A stretch of 64,000 nucleotides of DNA from an uncultured Collinsella sp. (GTDB lineage Bacteria > Actinomycetota > Coriobacteriia > Coriobacteriales > Coriobacteriaceae). Each line of letters starts with the position of its first letter. Position 1 is the first letter of the stretch. Location of the stretch: NCBI GenBank assembly GCA_934654835.1, contig CAKUGY010000004.1, forward strand, positions 1 through 64,000, given 5' to 3'. The notes beneath the pieces were generated by a model, which worked only from the letters and a program-made list of their open reading frames with translations, did no database searches and was not told the DNA's origin. Below, piece by piece: positions 33,127 to 42,016 of this stretch. The translations under genes and the position numbers were made by a program.

Positions 33127-33808
33127 TGCGGGCACCCCTTCCATCAGCGAGAGCATCGCATGCAAGCGACGCGGCGACACCGACGAGCACGCTTACCGGC
33201 ACGGCGATATTCGTCCACCCCAAGAACTTGCATGCGGCGACGGACGCCGCAGCCAAAACGGCGGCTACAACATTGCCGTGCGACGGTCGCTGCGAAAAGA
33301 GCAGGCAGATAAAGAGCGAGGTGCAGACAAAACCTGCAATGGCCGTGGGAACATCGATGACGGCACCAGCGACGGCGCCCGCTGTGCACGAGACGCCCCA
33401 TGTTGCGATAAGGATCACATTGAGCGCAAAGGACTCACGCGGACCCCAGTCGTCCCCCTCAACCAGCTTAGCCAACGAGATGCCGTATGCCTCCTCGGTG
33501 AGCGTCGCGGCGACCGCCAACGTCTGACGCTTCGAGGCACCCGTCAGATGCGGCGCAATCGATGCCGAATAAAGTGCGAAGCGTGAGGAGATGGCGGCGA
33601 CGGAGGCGACAATCGATCCTGCCGGCACGCCCGCCAGCCACAGGTTGCAGATCATGAACTGCCCGCTGCCCGTCACAAAGGTGCTGCTCAGGGCAAAGAC
33701 CATCCAGGGCTCCATCCCTGTCTGCGCCATAATCATTCCGCACGGCGCGCCTATCGCAACATAGGTAAGCATCACCGGCCAGACGGTTTTTACGATTTTG
33801 AGCACCAT
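33116..33808 (-). CDS. azlC: AzlC-family branched-chain amino-acid exporter
   Basis: The 230-residue protein has about six to seven membrane helices and AzlC motifs: AIGAPCGMIM, STFVTGSGQFM, SSRFALYSASIAPHL and LTEEAYGIS. It works with AzlD, whose gene overlaps its 3' end. The ATG at 33808 has AGGA 5 bases upstream; the ATG at 33820 is four codons longer with no clear site. Divergent from the HD-domain gene. Confidence 0.9.
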   Translation of the reverse strand: MVLKIVKTVWPVMLTYVAIGAPCGMIMAQTGMEPWMVFALSSTFVTGSGQFMICNLWLAGVPAGSIVASVAAISSRFALYSASIAPHLTGASKRQTLAVAATLTEEAYGISLAKLVEGDDWGPRESFALNVILIATWGVSCTAGAVAGAVIDVPTAIAGFVCTSLFICLLFSQRPSHGNVVAAVLAAASVAACKFLGWTNIAVPVSVLVGVAASLACDALADGRGARNAR

Positions 33809-33933
33809 AACGTTCCTCATCAGACAAGCTATCCAAACCGCATGTACGGTGCGGCAGAATTATCGTCCGATGGCAGGCGAGTTCACCTACAATTGCCACC
33901 GGATCGAAAGACACAACTTTTTAGGAAGTCATT

Positions 33934-34746
33934 ATGACAGCTATCGATCGGCCCCGGGCGGTCGAGGCCTTCAAGACCTATACCGATGCCTACGACGCCA
34001 CCAATCCGCGCATCGCACTCAAAATTGAACATACGTACCACGTGGCGGAAGCGTGCAATGCCGTGGCGCGCGAACAGGGCTGGTCGCCGCAGGATATTGA
34101 CCTGGCGTGGCTTTGCGGCCTACTGCACGATATGGGTCGATTTGAGCAGCTACGCCGTTGGGACACCTTTAAAGACGCCGAGAGCATGAGTCACGCCGCA
34201 TTGGGCGTCGAGGTCCTCTTTGGCGAGAATCCTGCCGACGCGCCTGCCACGACGAACATCCGAGATTTTATCGAGACCGACGAGTACGACGAACTCATCC
34301 GCGCGAGCATCGCCTATCACAGCGATTTTCGCGTGCCGGCGCAACTCGACGAACGAACACGGCGCTTCTGCGATATCGTGCGCGATGGCGACAAGATTGA
34401 CATCATGCGCACCATCGCCGACAGCACCGTCGACACCGTCCTCAAGGTCGATGAGAACACGTTTCTTGCCAGCCACTTCTCGGCACCGACACTCGCCGCC
34501 TTTGATGAGCGCCGGTGCGTCGCACGCGATGAACGCGACGAGCCCGCAGACTACCTGGTAGGACTTATCTGCTTTATGTTTGAGCTTGTCTATCCGGCGA
34601 GCTGCGCGCTGGCGCGCGAGCAGGGCGATATCTACCGCCTGCTCGACGCGCCCTTTGGCATTACGCGGCCCTTTACCGATCCCGCAACGCAGGCAACCTG
34701 GGAGCGCCTAAAGGATGAGATGCGCACCTGGCTGGCCGGCGCTTAA
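33934..34746 (+). CDS. HD-domain phosphohydrolase
   Basis: The 270-residue protein carries an HD metal-dependent phosphohydrolase domain: a first His in IEHTYHVAEAC, the doublet in CGLLHDMGRFEQ (residue about 70), AYHSDF and a final Asp in VRDGDKIDIMR. Such enzymes hydrolyse nucleotides or other phosphoesters; the substrate is unknown. GGAAG precedes the ATG, and TACAAT 41 bases upstream may be its -10. Its stop overlaps the etfA stop by a few bases on the opposite strand. Confidence 0.85.
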   Translation: MTAIDRPRAVEAFKTYTDAYDATNPRIALKIEHTYHVAEACNAVAREQGWSPQDIDLAWLCGLLHDMGRFEQLRRWDTFKDAESMSHAALGVEVLFGENPADAPATTNIRDFIETDEYDELIRASIAYHSDFRVPAQLDERTRRFCDIVRDGDKIDIMRTIADSTVDTVLKVDENTFLASHFSAPTLAAFDERRCVARDERDEPADYLVGLICFMFELVYPASCALAREQGDIYRLLDAPFGITRPFTDPATQATWERLKDEMRTWLAGA

Positions 34747-35948
34747 CACCCAAGCTGGGCCAGCAGCTCTTCGACGACCTCGACGGCGTCGCCGACAACC
34801 TTGTACTGGGCGGCGCCAAAGATGGGGGCATCCGGGTCCTCGTTGATGGCGATAATGCACTCCGCCCCACCGATGCCGGCAAGATGCTGGATGGCACCCG
34901 AGACGCCGATGCTCACGAGGAGCTTGGGCGCCACGGAAACGCCGGTCTGACCCACCTGGTGGCGATACTCCAGCCAGCCGGCCTCCACAACGGGGCGCGT
35001 GCAGCCGAGCTCGGCACCCAGGGCATCGGCGAGCTTACGCATCAGGGGCAGATTCTTCTTGGAGCCAATACCGCGGCCTACCACGACCAGACGCTCGGCA
35101 TCGGCAATCGAAGCCTGCTGTCCCCACTCCTCGGAGGGAATCGAAATCTCGACGCGAGCCTTAACGTCTTCTGCAAGCGTCACCTGGGCAATCGTGCCGG
35201 AGCGGCCGTAGTCAAAGTCAGGCGCCTTAAAGATGCCGGGACGCACCGTCGCCATCTGGGGGCGGTGATTGGGGCAAATGATGGTGGCCATCAGATTTCC
35301 GCCAAATGCGGGGCGTGTCTGCTGTAGCAGGCCCGTCCCCGTATCCATCGAAAGCACGGTGCAGTCGGCCGTAAGACCCGTCTGCAGGCGCACGGCAACG
35401 CCAGGTGCCAGCTCGCGGCCAAAGGCGGTCGCGCCGTACAGAATGGCCTCGGGCTTGCGCTCGGCTACCAAATCACAGATCAGGCGGGCGTAGACCTCCG
35501 CGTCGTTCTGACGCAGGCGCTCGTCGCGACAGACCATAACTTCGTCGGCGCCGGCACAAACCAGATGCTCCAGCTCCTCAAGCGAGCTCTCGGGGCTCAT
35601 GCCGACCAGCGCCACCAGACGGCAGCCACGGGCATCGGCAAGCTCGCGGCCCTTGCCCATGAGTTCATAGGCCACAGGGGCTACGGCGTCATGCTCGTCA
35701 GTCTGCACAAATACCCAAATGTCCTGGTATGCGTCGAGATCGGCTGCGCCAGTGGCCTCATCGCGTTCAATCGAGATAGCGTTAACGGGACAGGCATCGA
35801 CGCACCCGCCGCACAGGATGCAGCCGTCGGTTACGCGGGCACAGCGGTTGGGCCGCTCGCCCTCCACCACGATGCCGCCCGAGGCGCAGGCGCGAACGCA
35901 GCGACCGCAGCCGATACAGGCTTCGCTATCGATAATCAGTCCGCTCAT
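34743..35948 (-). CDS. etfA: electron-transfer flavoprotein alpha subunit with N-terminal ferredoxin domain
   Basis: The 401-residue protein begins with two complete 4Fe-4S motifs, CIGCGRCVRAC (residues about 11-21) and CILCGGCVDACPV. The remainder is EtfA with a C-terminal FAD domain (VVGRGIGSKKNLPLMRKLA, GQTGVSVAPKLLVSIGVSGA, AINEDPDAPIF). It abuts etfB and the FAD dehydrogenase gene. This is the layout of LctC in Acetobacterium-type lactate dehydrogenase complexes, where electrons from lactate reach NAD+ at the expense of reduced ferredoxin. Last gene of lctD-etfB-etfA. Confidence 0.93.
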   Translation of the reverse strand: MSGLIIDSEACIGCGRCVRACASGGIVVEGERPNRCARVTDGCILCGGCVDACPVNAISIERDEATGAADLDAYQDIWVFVQTDEHDAVAPVAYELMGKGRELADARGCRLVALVGMSPESSLEELEHLVCAGADEVMVCRDERLRQNDAEVYARLICDLVAERKPEAILYGATAFGRELAPGVAVRLQTGLTADCTVLSMDTGTGLLQQTRPAFGGNLMATIICPNHRPQMATVRPGIFKAPDFDYGRSGTIAQVTLAEDVKARVEISIPSEEWGQQASIADAERLVVVGRGIGSKKNLPLMRKLADALGAELGCTRPVVEAGWLEYRHQVGQTGVSVAPKLLVSIGVSGAIQHLAGIGGAECIIAINEDPDAPIFGAAQYKVVGDAVEVVEELLAQLGC

Positions 35949-36764
35949 CTATGCCATCCCCTCGATAATCTTGGCAAGCTTTGCCGCCTGCTCGGATGCC
36001 GTTCCCTCAACGGCCTCACACGTTTGGTCGCGGTCGGGCACAAACGAGCGGACGACCTGTGTCGGCGATCCGGCAAGGCCACAACGCGCGGGGTCGGCGT
36101 TCACGTCGGCAGCACTGACCACGCGCACGTCCGCCTCCTCGGCCGCACGAATACCGGCGATGCTCGGCATGCGCAGCTGGCCGATCTCCTTGGCGGTCGT
36201 CATTGCACACGGCATCTCAAGATAGACCGTCTCTTCACCGGCATCGCATCCGTGAACGAGCGATAGCGAACCGCATGTCGTGAAGCCCGCGCTCTGAACA
36301 CAGCTCACGTCGGTCACGCAGGGAATCTCAAAGGCGCCGGCAAGCTCGGGACCGATCTGTGCCGTATCGCCGTCAACCGCCATCTTGCCGCAGATGAGCA
36401 GGTCAAAGTCCTCGTCGAGCGCCTCGATGCCGCATTTGAGAGCATAGGTGGTGGCCAGGGTGTCGGCGCCCGCAAAAGCACGGTCGGTCAACAGCAGCGC
36501 ATCGTCGGCGCCGCGGGCGATGCAGTCGCGCAGCAGCGATTCGGTCGCAGGGATACCCATCGACACCACCGTCACGCGCACATCCATGCCAAAGCCGATA
36601 AAGTCGTCCTTGAGTGCCAGCGCACATTCCAGAGCGCTCGCGTCAAAGGGGTTGATAACTGCCTGCTTACCATCGCGTACGATGGTATTGGTCTTGGGAT
36701 CCATCTTGACCTCAGTGCTTCCCGGCACCGCCTTGACGCACACCACCATATGAAAATCGCTCAT
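35949..36764 (-). CDS. etfB: electron-transfer flavoprotein beta subunit
   Basis: The 271-residue EtfB shows VVCVKAVPGSTEVKMDP at the N-terminus, VINPFDASALECAL, a nucleotide-loop region and LICGKMAVDGDTAQIGPELA. In confurcating Etfs this subunit binds the bifurcating FAD and NAD+. An ATG at 36764 with GGAGG 9 bases upstream is preferred over GTG at 36770, which overlaps the stop of the dehydrogenase gene. Its stop codon touches the etfA start, so the three genes are translated as a unit. Confidence 0.93.
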   Translation of the reverse strand: MSDFHMVVCVKAVPGSTEVKMDPKTNTIVRDGKQAVINPFDASALECALALKDDFIGFGMDVRVTVVSMGIPATESLLRDCIARGADDALLLTDRAFAGADTLATTYALKCGIEALDEDFDLLICGKMAVDGDTAQIGPELAGAFEIPCVTDVSCVQSAGFTTCGSLSLVHGCDAGEETVYLEMPCAMTTAKEIGQLRMPSIAGIRAAEEADVRVVSAADVNADPARCGLAGSPTQVVRSFVPDRDQTCEAVEGTASEQAAKLAKIIEGMA

Positions 36765-36766
36765 CT

Positions 36767-38368
36767 TCACGCGCCTCCTTTCTGGACGAGTTCATCCAAG
36801 AGCTTCTCCGAAAACAGGTTGCCACGACCCAGTTGCCCGGCAGGATCGAGCTGTAGCTTAAGTCGAGCCGATTCGACCATGGCCTCATGGCCGTACATCG
36901 TCCCCAAAAAGCCCGCCTTAATCTTGCCGACGCCGTGCTCGGCAGAAACGGCACCACCCATGGCCGTAACCTCGGCTGCCCACTGGGCAAAGAGCTCGCC
37001 ACCGCGGCGGTAGTCCTGGGCATCGCGCGGCAGAATATTCACATGCAGGTGATTGTTGCCGATATGGCCCCACGCCGCCGACTCAAGGCCGCTTTGGGCC
37101 AGCGTACGGCGATAGAGGGCAACGACGTCGGCCAAGCGTGCGTTGGGCACCGACATATCCGACCCCAGCTTGGTGATAGTGGGGTCCGTGCGACGACGCT
37201 CATCGATAAGCATGTTGACGCTCTCGGGCACCGCATGGCGGAAGAATCGTTGACACTCGCGGTCGACTTCGGTTCGCGCGACCCAGGTCGCTTCGTCGCG
37301 GCCGCCCGAGAGCTCCAGAACCCATCCCAGGTGGTACAGCTCCTCGGTCGCTTGTTCCTCGTCGTCGCAGTCGAGCTCCACGTAGACGCAGACCTTGGCA
37401 TCTTTGTCGAGCGCCGGCAGCGAGGCGAACGCGGTCGATTGCTCGCGCTGGCGACGCAGGATATCCAAGGCGCCCGCATCGAAATACTCGATGGCAGCCG
37501 CGTGAGACAGTACGGGGCGCACGGAATCGGTGAAGGACACGGCCTTGTCTTCGCTGTCAAAGAAGCAGCTCACGCCCCATACGACCGACGGTGCCGTCTG
37601 CAGGGCGATCTCAAGCTCGGTAACGACGCCGAGCGTGCCACACGCGCCGATAAAGAGATCGATGGCGTCCATGCCGTCCGCAACGAAATAGCCCGATGCG
37701 TTTTTGGTCTTGGGCATGGTATAGGTGGGGAGATCGAGCTCGAGTGTACGGCCCTGCGCCGTGACGAGCGAAAGGCGACGACCCTGTGCAAAAACCTCGC
37801 CACGGTGAAGCTCGAGCAAATCCCCATCGGTCAGCGCGACATGAAGGCCCGCGACGTGAGGACGCATGGGGCCGTAAGCGTAGCTACGGGCGCCGGAGGC
37901 GTTACACGCCGCCATACCGCCCAAGCAGGCAGATGCCTCGGTGGGATCGGTTGGAAAGAATTGCTCGGGAGCTTCCTGAAACTCCTCGTAAACCTTAAGC
38001 GACGTCTGGTCCCAGCCTGCGGTCGGAAGCACCTTCTTGCCCAGCTGCTTGCGCAGCTCCGAGAGCACGACGCCCGGCTCCACACGCAGCAGAAAACGGC
38101 CTTGATCGTCGCGGCGAAGGCCCAGGTAGCGATTCATGCGAGAAGTGTTGAGAATATGACCGCCGTGGGGCACGGCACCGGCGGCAAGACCGGTTCGGGC
38201 GCCCTGAACCGTTACCGGGACATGTTCGGCATGGAGCTTTCGCAGGATAGCGCGGACCTCGTCCTCCGTTGTCGGAAACGAGATGCTCGACGCCTCGCCC
38301 GATGCGCGAGATTCGTCGCGACCGTATTCTTCGAACTCGTCGGTGAAGGGCTTGATGGCTGCAGACAC
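36767..38368 (-). CDS. lctD: FAD-linked lactate/2-hydroxyacid dehydrogenase (LctD/GlcD-like)
   Basis: The 533-residue flavoprotein has a PCMH-type FAD-binding domain (VTVQGARTGLAAGAVPHGG, GGMAACNASGARSYAYG, TLGVVTELEIAL) and a C-terminal FAD-oxidase domain (WGHIGNNHLHVNI, AVSAEHGVGKIK). This family oxidises D-lactate or glycolate. Because it is fused in an operon to a ferredoxin-bearing Etf, I infer a lactate:NAD+ confurcating enzyme. Start is GTG at 38368 with GGGGGAG 6 bases upstream. It is divergent from the unknown cluster that follows, across 345 bases with operator-like repeats. Confidence 0.9.
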   Translation of the reverse strand: MSAAIKPFTDEFEEYGRDESRASGEASSISFPTTEDEVRAILRKLHAEHVPVTVQGARTGLAAGAVPHGGHILNTSRMNRYLGLRRDDQGRFLLRVEPGVVLSELRKQLGKKVLPTAGWDQTSLKVYEEFQEAPEQFFPTDPTEASACLGGMAACNASGARSYAYGPMRPHVAGLHVALTDGDLLELHRGEVFAQGRRLSLVTAQGRTLELDLPTYTMPKTKNASGYFVADGMDAIDLFIGACGTLGVVTELEIALQTAPSVVWGVSCFFDSEDKAVSFTDSVRPVLSHAAAIEYFDAGALDILRRQREQSTAFASLPALDKDAKVCVYVELDCDDEEQATEELYHLGWVLELSGGRDEATWVARTEVDRECQRFFRHAVPESVNMLIDERRRTDPTITKLGSDMSVPNARLADVVALYRRTLAQSGLESAAWGHIGNNHLHVNILPRDAQDYRRGGELFAQWAAEVTAMGGAVSAEHGVGKIKAGFLGTMYGHEAMVESARLKLQLDPAGQLGRGNLFSEKLLDELVQKGGA

Positions 38369-38713
38369 GCGAACTCCCCCTTTAGTTAACTACAGTGTTT
38401 GCAGGGAGATGTTACCGCATCATTTCGTCGACGTGACGGAGACCGTCTCCATAATTGGCGAATTTTACGTTTGTGCAATTCGGTGAGCGGTATCAGCTCA
38501 CCGGCAGACGTTGCGCTTGGCGCTCCCCTTCCCATTGCCGCCATGCATACGATCGACACTCGAAAAAAGTTGAGAAGATTTTTACCACCTCTTACCTGCG
38601 GCGATGTAAACCCGTCAAGCAATTGGTCAGAAATTGGTCAAGTTGCGGCTGATACGGTCGGCATCGACAGCCAAAACCAAGAGAAGGTTTGGCCCAAAAG
38701 CAGGGAGGTTCCC
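38369..38713. promoter_or_regulatory. 345-bp divergent regulatory region
   Basis: No gene is seen. It contains a perfect 8-bp inverted repeat CGGTGAGC/GCTCACCG with a 7-nt loop (38481-38503), a GGAGAC-C-GTCTCC palindrome (38438-38450), and a direct repeat AATTGGTCA at 38621-38629 and 38632-38640, spaced 11 bp so both lie on the same face of the helix. These look like regulator-binding sites for the lactate operon, the adjacent cluster, or both. No clear promoter hexamers are visible. Confidence 0.5.
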
Positions 38714-39010
38714 ATGGCATATTACTGGCCCCAATACGGCGTCGCCATCGAAGTCGACGACGATCCCCATCTCCTACCTTTCGACGAAGAGGCGTTCCCT
38801 GATACGGCGGTCTACCACGTCACCACCGATGTGATTTGCGATCCCGAGTCGTTCTCGGCACTTGCCCACCATATCGCACGCATCCATGACATCGAACTCC
38901 CTCCCAACTTCGACGAGCTTGTCTACTCGCGCCGCCTGATGCTTCATATGCTCTTTGGAGCGGACCCGTCCACGTTCGCGCGCGTCTACACCACCAAAGA
39001 TGCCGCATGA
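38714..39010 (+). CDS. hypothetical protein, possible DUF559/AbiEi-like C-terminal fragment
   Basis: A 98-residue protein with GGGAGG 6 bases before the ATG. It starts MAYYWPQYGVAIEVDDD. The pattern of an aliphatic-AIEVD strand followed by a YHVTTDVICDPESF stretch and a short helix recalls the C-terminus of nuclease-fold proteins (DUF559 / AbiEi-like) in this class, so it may be a remnant or stand-alone module. That resemblance is weak. No signal peptide. It overlaps the next gene by 4 bases (ATGA), so they are coupled. Confidence 0.65.
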   Translation: MAYYWPQYGVAIEVDDDPHLLPFDEEAFPDTAVYHVTTDVICDPESFSALAHHIARIHDIELPPNFDELVYSRRLMLHMLFGADPSTFARVYTTKDAA

Positions 39011-39516
39011 GCGCGAAGAAGCCGCCCCGACTCGCAGGCCTGGGGCGTCGCAAGAAACTCGTCGTAGCTTGCTTGGCTATCGCCTGCGCTCTTATCGCTG
39101 TCGGCCTTTACGCCTGGCAGTCAAAGCCCATCGCCGAGACGGGCACCTCGATCACAACAGCGGAGGGTAAGTCGCGCCAGGAAATCCAGGACGAGCTCGA
39201 TGCCATCGTCCGCGACAACATGATGACGATCTCAGTCGCACCAGTCGCCCAGCTGCAAAAAGGCGGCAAGCTGCGCGTTAACGTGCAAAACGTCCAAGAT
39301 AACAAGTTTCCCCAGCGTTTCCGCGTCATCCAAAACGACGAGACCATCTACGAATCGGGCGTGGTCGAGACCGGAAAGACCGTCGAGACCTGCCCTGCCG
39401 GCGACATCGAAGAAGGCGAGGCGTATATCGAGATCCAGGCACTCGACGCCAAGACCTACGACGCCCATGGCAACCCCACGCGCGTCAAGGTGCGGGTCGC
39501 CCAGGCCGAAGACTAA
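39007..39516 (+). CDS. hypothetical membrane-anchored protein
   Basis: This 169-residue protein has a basic N-terminus (SAKKPPRLAGLGRRKK) and one membrane helix (about residues 19-37, LVVACLAIACALIAVGLYAW). About 125 extracellular residues follow, starting with a charged helix and continuing with a beta-rich segment (KLRVNVQNVQDNKFPQRFRV, ETIYESGVVETGKTVETCPA). The topology is N-in, C-out. The family is unknown to me. It is coupled to the 98-residue gene and precedes three exported-protein genes, suggesting a shared envelope role. Confidence 0.75.
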   Translation: MSAKKPPRLAGLGRRKKLVVACLAIACALIAVGLYAWQSKPIAETGTSITTAEGKSRQEIQDELDAIVRDNMMTISVAPVAQLQKGGKLRVNVQNVQDNKFPQRFRVIQNDETIYESGVVETGKTVETCPAGDIEEGEAYIEIQALDAKTYDAHGNPTRVKVRVAQAED

Positions 39517-39604
39517 ATCCGTCGCTTGCCGCGCAAACACGCTCCCGCATCACTTTCGTCCAACCATCACGGAAACGGTCCGTGACGAATAGAAAGGAAC
39601 GATT

Positions 39605-40204
39605 ATGGACATCACCAGGAACCTGAACGGAGCCAGGGCACTCGTCGTGGGCGCAGGCCTGGCGCTCGCACTCGCAATGGGTGCCGCGCCGACCCCCGCC
39701 TTGGCGGAAGGACGCATCGGAACCACCGACGTGACGATCAGGACCGAAATTGACAACATCATGTTCAAAGCCCCGACCGTCATTCCGTTTGTTGCCAAAG
39801 CCGATGGCACACTTCAGGGTCCTTCCGAGGGCGCAACCACCATCGACAATCTTTCGGCGTACGGCATCCACGTCACCAACATGAAGATCGGCGCACAGAA
39901 CTCCTGGAACATCGTCGCCGATGCTAAGACGGGAACCGCTCAGAACTCTATCGACTTTAAGGTTGGCCCAGACCAAGCGCTCCAGGACGCTCACGCCGCG
40001 ACACAGGAAGCGGGCCTCGATCTTTCCAAGAATGCGTCCTTCGACATGGGCTATCAGGGCATCGCCGATGGTACGGATAAGATCAAGCTCAAGACGAGCG
40101 GCAATGTCGCCCGCGTCACACGCGACATTTTCCATGTGACCGGCACAGGCGACCAGGTCGCAACGATCACCTGGACGGTCGAGCCCGGTGCGCACACGGC
40201 CTAA
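39605..40204 (+). CDS. hypothetical secreted protein
   Basis: A 199-residue protein with a clear signal peptide: ALVVGAGLALALAMGAAPTPALA, cleaved near residue 34. The mature part is beta-rich with no cysteines (TTDVTIRTEIDNIMFKAP, NSIDFKVGPDQ, DQVATITWTVEPG), resembling an immunoglobulin-like or WxL-like surface domain, but no named family is recognised. There is no membrane anchor or sorting motif of its own. AGGAAC precedes the ATG. Its 3' end overlaps the LAQTG-protein gene by 17 bases. Confidence 0.75.
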   Translation: MDITRNLNGARALVVGAGLALALAMGAAPTPALAEGRIGTTDVTIRTEIDNIMFKAPTVIPFVAKADGTLQGPSEGATTIDNLSAYGIHVTNMKIGAQNSWNIVADAKTGTAQNSIDFKVGPDQALQDAHAATQEAGLDLSKNASFDMGYQGIADGTDKIKLKTSGNVARVTRDIFHVTGTGDQVATITWTVEPGAHTA

Positions 40205-40445
40205 GGCGCTCGCCCTCGCTGCCATCATCGGCGCGGTTACGTTCGCCCCAATCGCCGCCTTTGCCCAACAAGAGCAGGCGCAAGCGGCAACACAGGTGAC
40301 AGTCGACCTCTCGGAGCTCGAACGCAGCAGCCAACATGAGCCCCTGGCGCAAACAGGCGACACGCGACAACTCTTGGCAGCAGGGGTCGCTGCGGCGGGC
40401 GCAGGGACCCTCGGCCTTGGCCTGCATGTCAAGCGCGGCCAGTAG
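40188..40445 (+). CDS. small LAQTG sortase-anchored surface protein
   Basis: An 85-residue precursor with an N-terminal signal peptide (LALAAIIGAVTFAPIAAFA) and a C-terminal wall-sorting signal: LAQTGD, then a hydrophobic stretch (LLAAGVAAAGAGTLGLGL) and a short basic tail HVKRGQ. LAxTG is the motif of class E sortases of high-GC Gram-positives. The mature protein would be only about 30 residues, so it may be a linker or a subunit anchoring partners. Start is GTG at 40188 inside the previous gene, without a strong ribosome-binding site, so it depends on coupling. Confidence 0.75.
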   Translation: MRTRPKALALAAIIGAVTFAPIAAFAQQEQAQAATQVTVDLSELERSSQHEPLAQTGDTRQLLAAGVAAAGAGTLGLGLHVKRGQ

Positions 40446-40486
40446 TCACGCAAATAAAGGCCGCCCAGAACAGGTAAGGAGAACCC

Positions 40487-41899
40487 ATGGCATCAAAGAA
40501 CCTTTTGCCCGTTGCCGCGCTCTGCAGCGCGCTTGCCACCGGCATGCCCGTCGCCGCTTTGGCGACGCCCGCCGTGGATGCCTCCTTGCCTGCCGTCAAC
40601 CGTCTCGCAACAGGTCAGATGAGCGCCATCGCACGTCAACGCTTCTCGCTTGCACAGGCGAGCATTTCGACCTCGGGGTGTCTCCGTCGCTGCGCAAACG
40701 GCTCGATAGTCGTGGATACCGAGCACTCGCGCAAGACGGACGACCTCCTAACGGGATACGCCACTTGCACGTGGCGTGCGGCTGCAGCTGACGCCGATGG
40801 CGACTCCTGCGACGTGGAGCTGCGCATCGATGTCGCCCTGCCCGATGACTCGGCGGACGGGGCAATAGTCGCCTTTGACAGCGCTTTTTTCGAAGACGGA
40901 GGAGGTGTATTCCTGGGCTGCGTCCCCTCGTGTGACGACGGCACGCAGCCCGCCGCCTCATTCGGCGCATCATTGCGAATGACCAAGACGAACACCGATG
41001 CCACCGCGAAAGGCGAAATCCCCCTGATGTTCTACGCAGACAGTACGGAGTATCAGGAGGCTCAGGACAAGACGAAGACCGGCTCGCTCAGCCTTACGCG
41101 CGGAGCAAGCCCCGATTCCATCGACATCAGCGCCCAATTGCAAGACACGCAGCACATCCTCGCCGATCCAGCACTCCTCGAGATGGAATGGGACGGAACG
41201 GGAGCGGTCGGACTCACCCCTTCGACAGTTGGCATCACGGACAGCCCCCACGAGGGCGGCAGTGAAAAAGCGCTTACAGGCAATGTCGCGCCAAGCGACG
41301 CAGCACCGCTGCTTAGCAGCCCTTCGACCTCCCCCGGCGAGCCAAACGAAACAGCTACCGAGACGAGCGGCCCACACCCTGACAAAAACCTGGGCTATTC
41401 CATACCGACGGGCATCGACGAAGGCAATTGCTGCGCGATGGTCGCACTCGATCACACGGAAACTGTCGACGCCGCGAGTATTGAAGTCGCCGCCGCCGAT
41501 AAGCCTGTCCGCAAAGCAGCCATTATCGCATTTCCCAAAACTGTCGAGGTTGTTTTTCTGCCATCGGGCGAGATCGTAGCCCCCACCCTGCTCACCTTGC
41601 TGGGGGCAAAGGGCACAAACAACCAAATCGATAAGCTCACGATCGTCGACCCTGCGACCACCGCAAAGCTGCGTCTGTATGCCGTATCCTCGGACGGAAG
41701 CAAAACCGAAGAATTCGACGGCGACAAGCTCTTGAATAACCGAATACTCCAAAGAATGGAGGATGTCTCGTATCAAATTGAGCTCGAGGGATTTGACCGG
41801 GCCAAAGATGCCGATATTATCGCCGCGGCCATCGAGTCCCCACAGCGACTCATGACGCTGCGTTTCAATTACAGCCCCTATGTCGTGACGCAAAGTTGA
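40487..41899 (+). CDS. hypothetical large secreted protein
   Basis: A 470-residue protein with a signal peptide (PVAALCSALATGMPVAALA, cleaved near residue 27) and AAGGAG before the ATG. The mature part has several paired cysteines (SGCLRRCANG, LGCVPSCDDG, GNCCAMV), a Ser/Pro/Thr-rich linker (about residues 265-305), and a C-terminal beta-rich half (VEVVFLPSGEIVAPTLLTLL). It lacks a sorting signal or membrane anchor. It is the last and largest of the five-gene cluster beginning at 38714. No family recognised. Confidence 0.75.
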   Translation: MASKNLLPVAALCSALATGMPVAALATPAVDASLPAVNRLATGQMSAIARQRFSLAQASISTSGCLRRCANGSIVVDTEHSRKTDDLLTGYATCTWRAAAADADGDSCDVELRIDVALPDDSADGAIVAFDSAFFEDGGGVFLGCVPSCDDGTQPAASFGASLRMTKTNTDATAKGEIPLMFYADSTEYQEAQDKTKTGSLSLTRGASPDSIDISAQLQDTQHILADPALLEMEWDGTGAVGLTPSTVGITDSPHEGGSEKALTGNVAPSDAAPLLSSPSTSPGEPNETATETSGPHPDKNLGYSIPTGIDEGNCCAMVALDHTETVDAASIEVAAADKPVRKAAIIAFPKTVEVVFLPSGEIVAPTLLTLLGAKGTNNQIDKLTIVDPATTAKLRLYAVSSDGSKTEEFDGDKLLNNRILQRMEDVSYQIELEGFDRAKDADIIAAAIESPQRLMTLRFNYSPYVVTQS

Positions 41900-42016
41900 G
41901 ACCGGGCACCAGGCACCGTCATTAATACCACTTATATAACGTATAGGACGAGTCATGGCGCACCTTGCACCCCGTTCTGCTACGATTGCCAGGTTGGCAT
42001 CAATATGGGAGGATTC

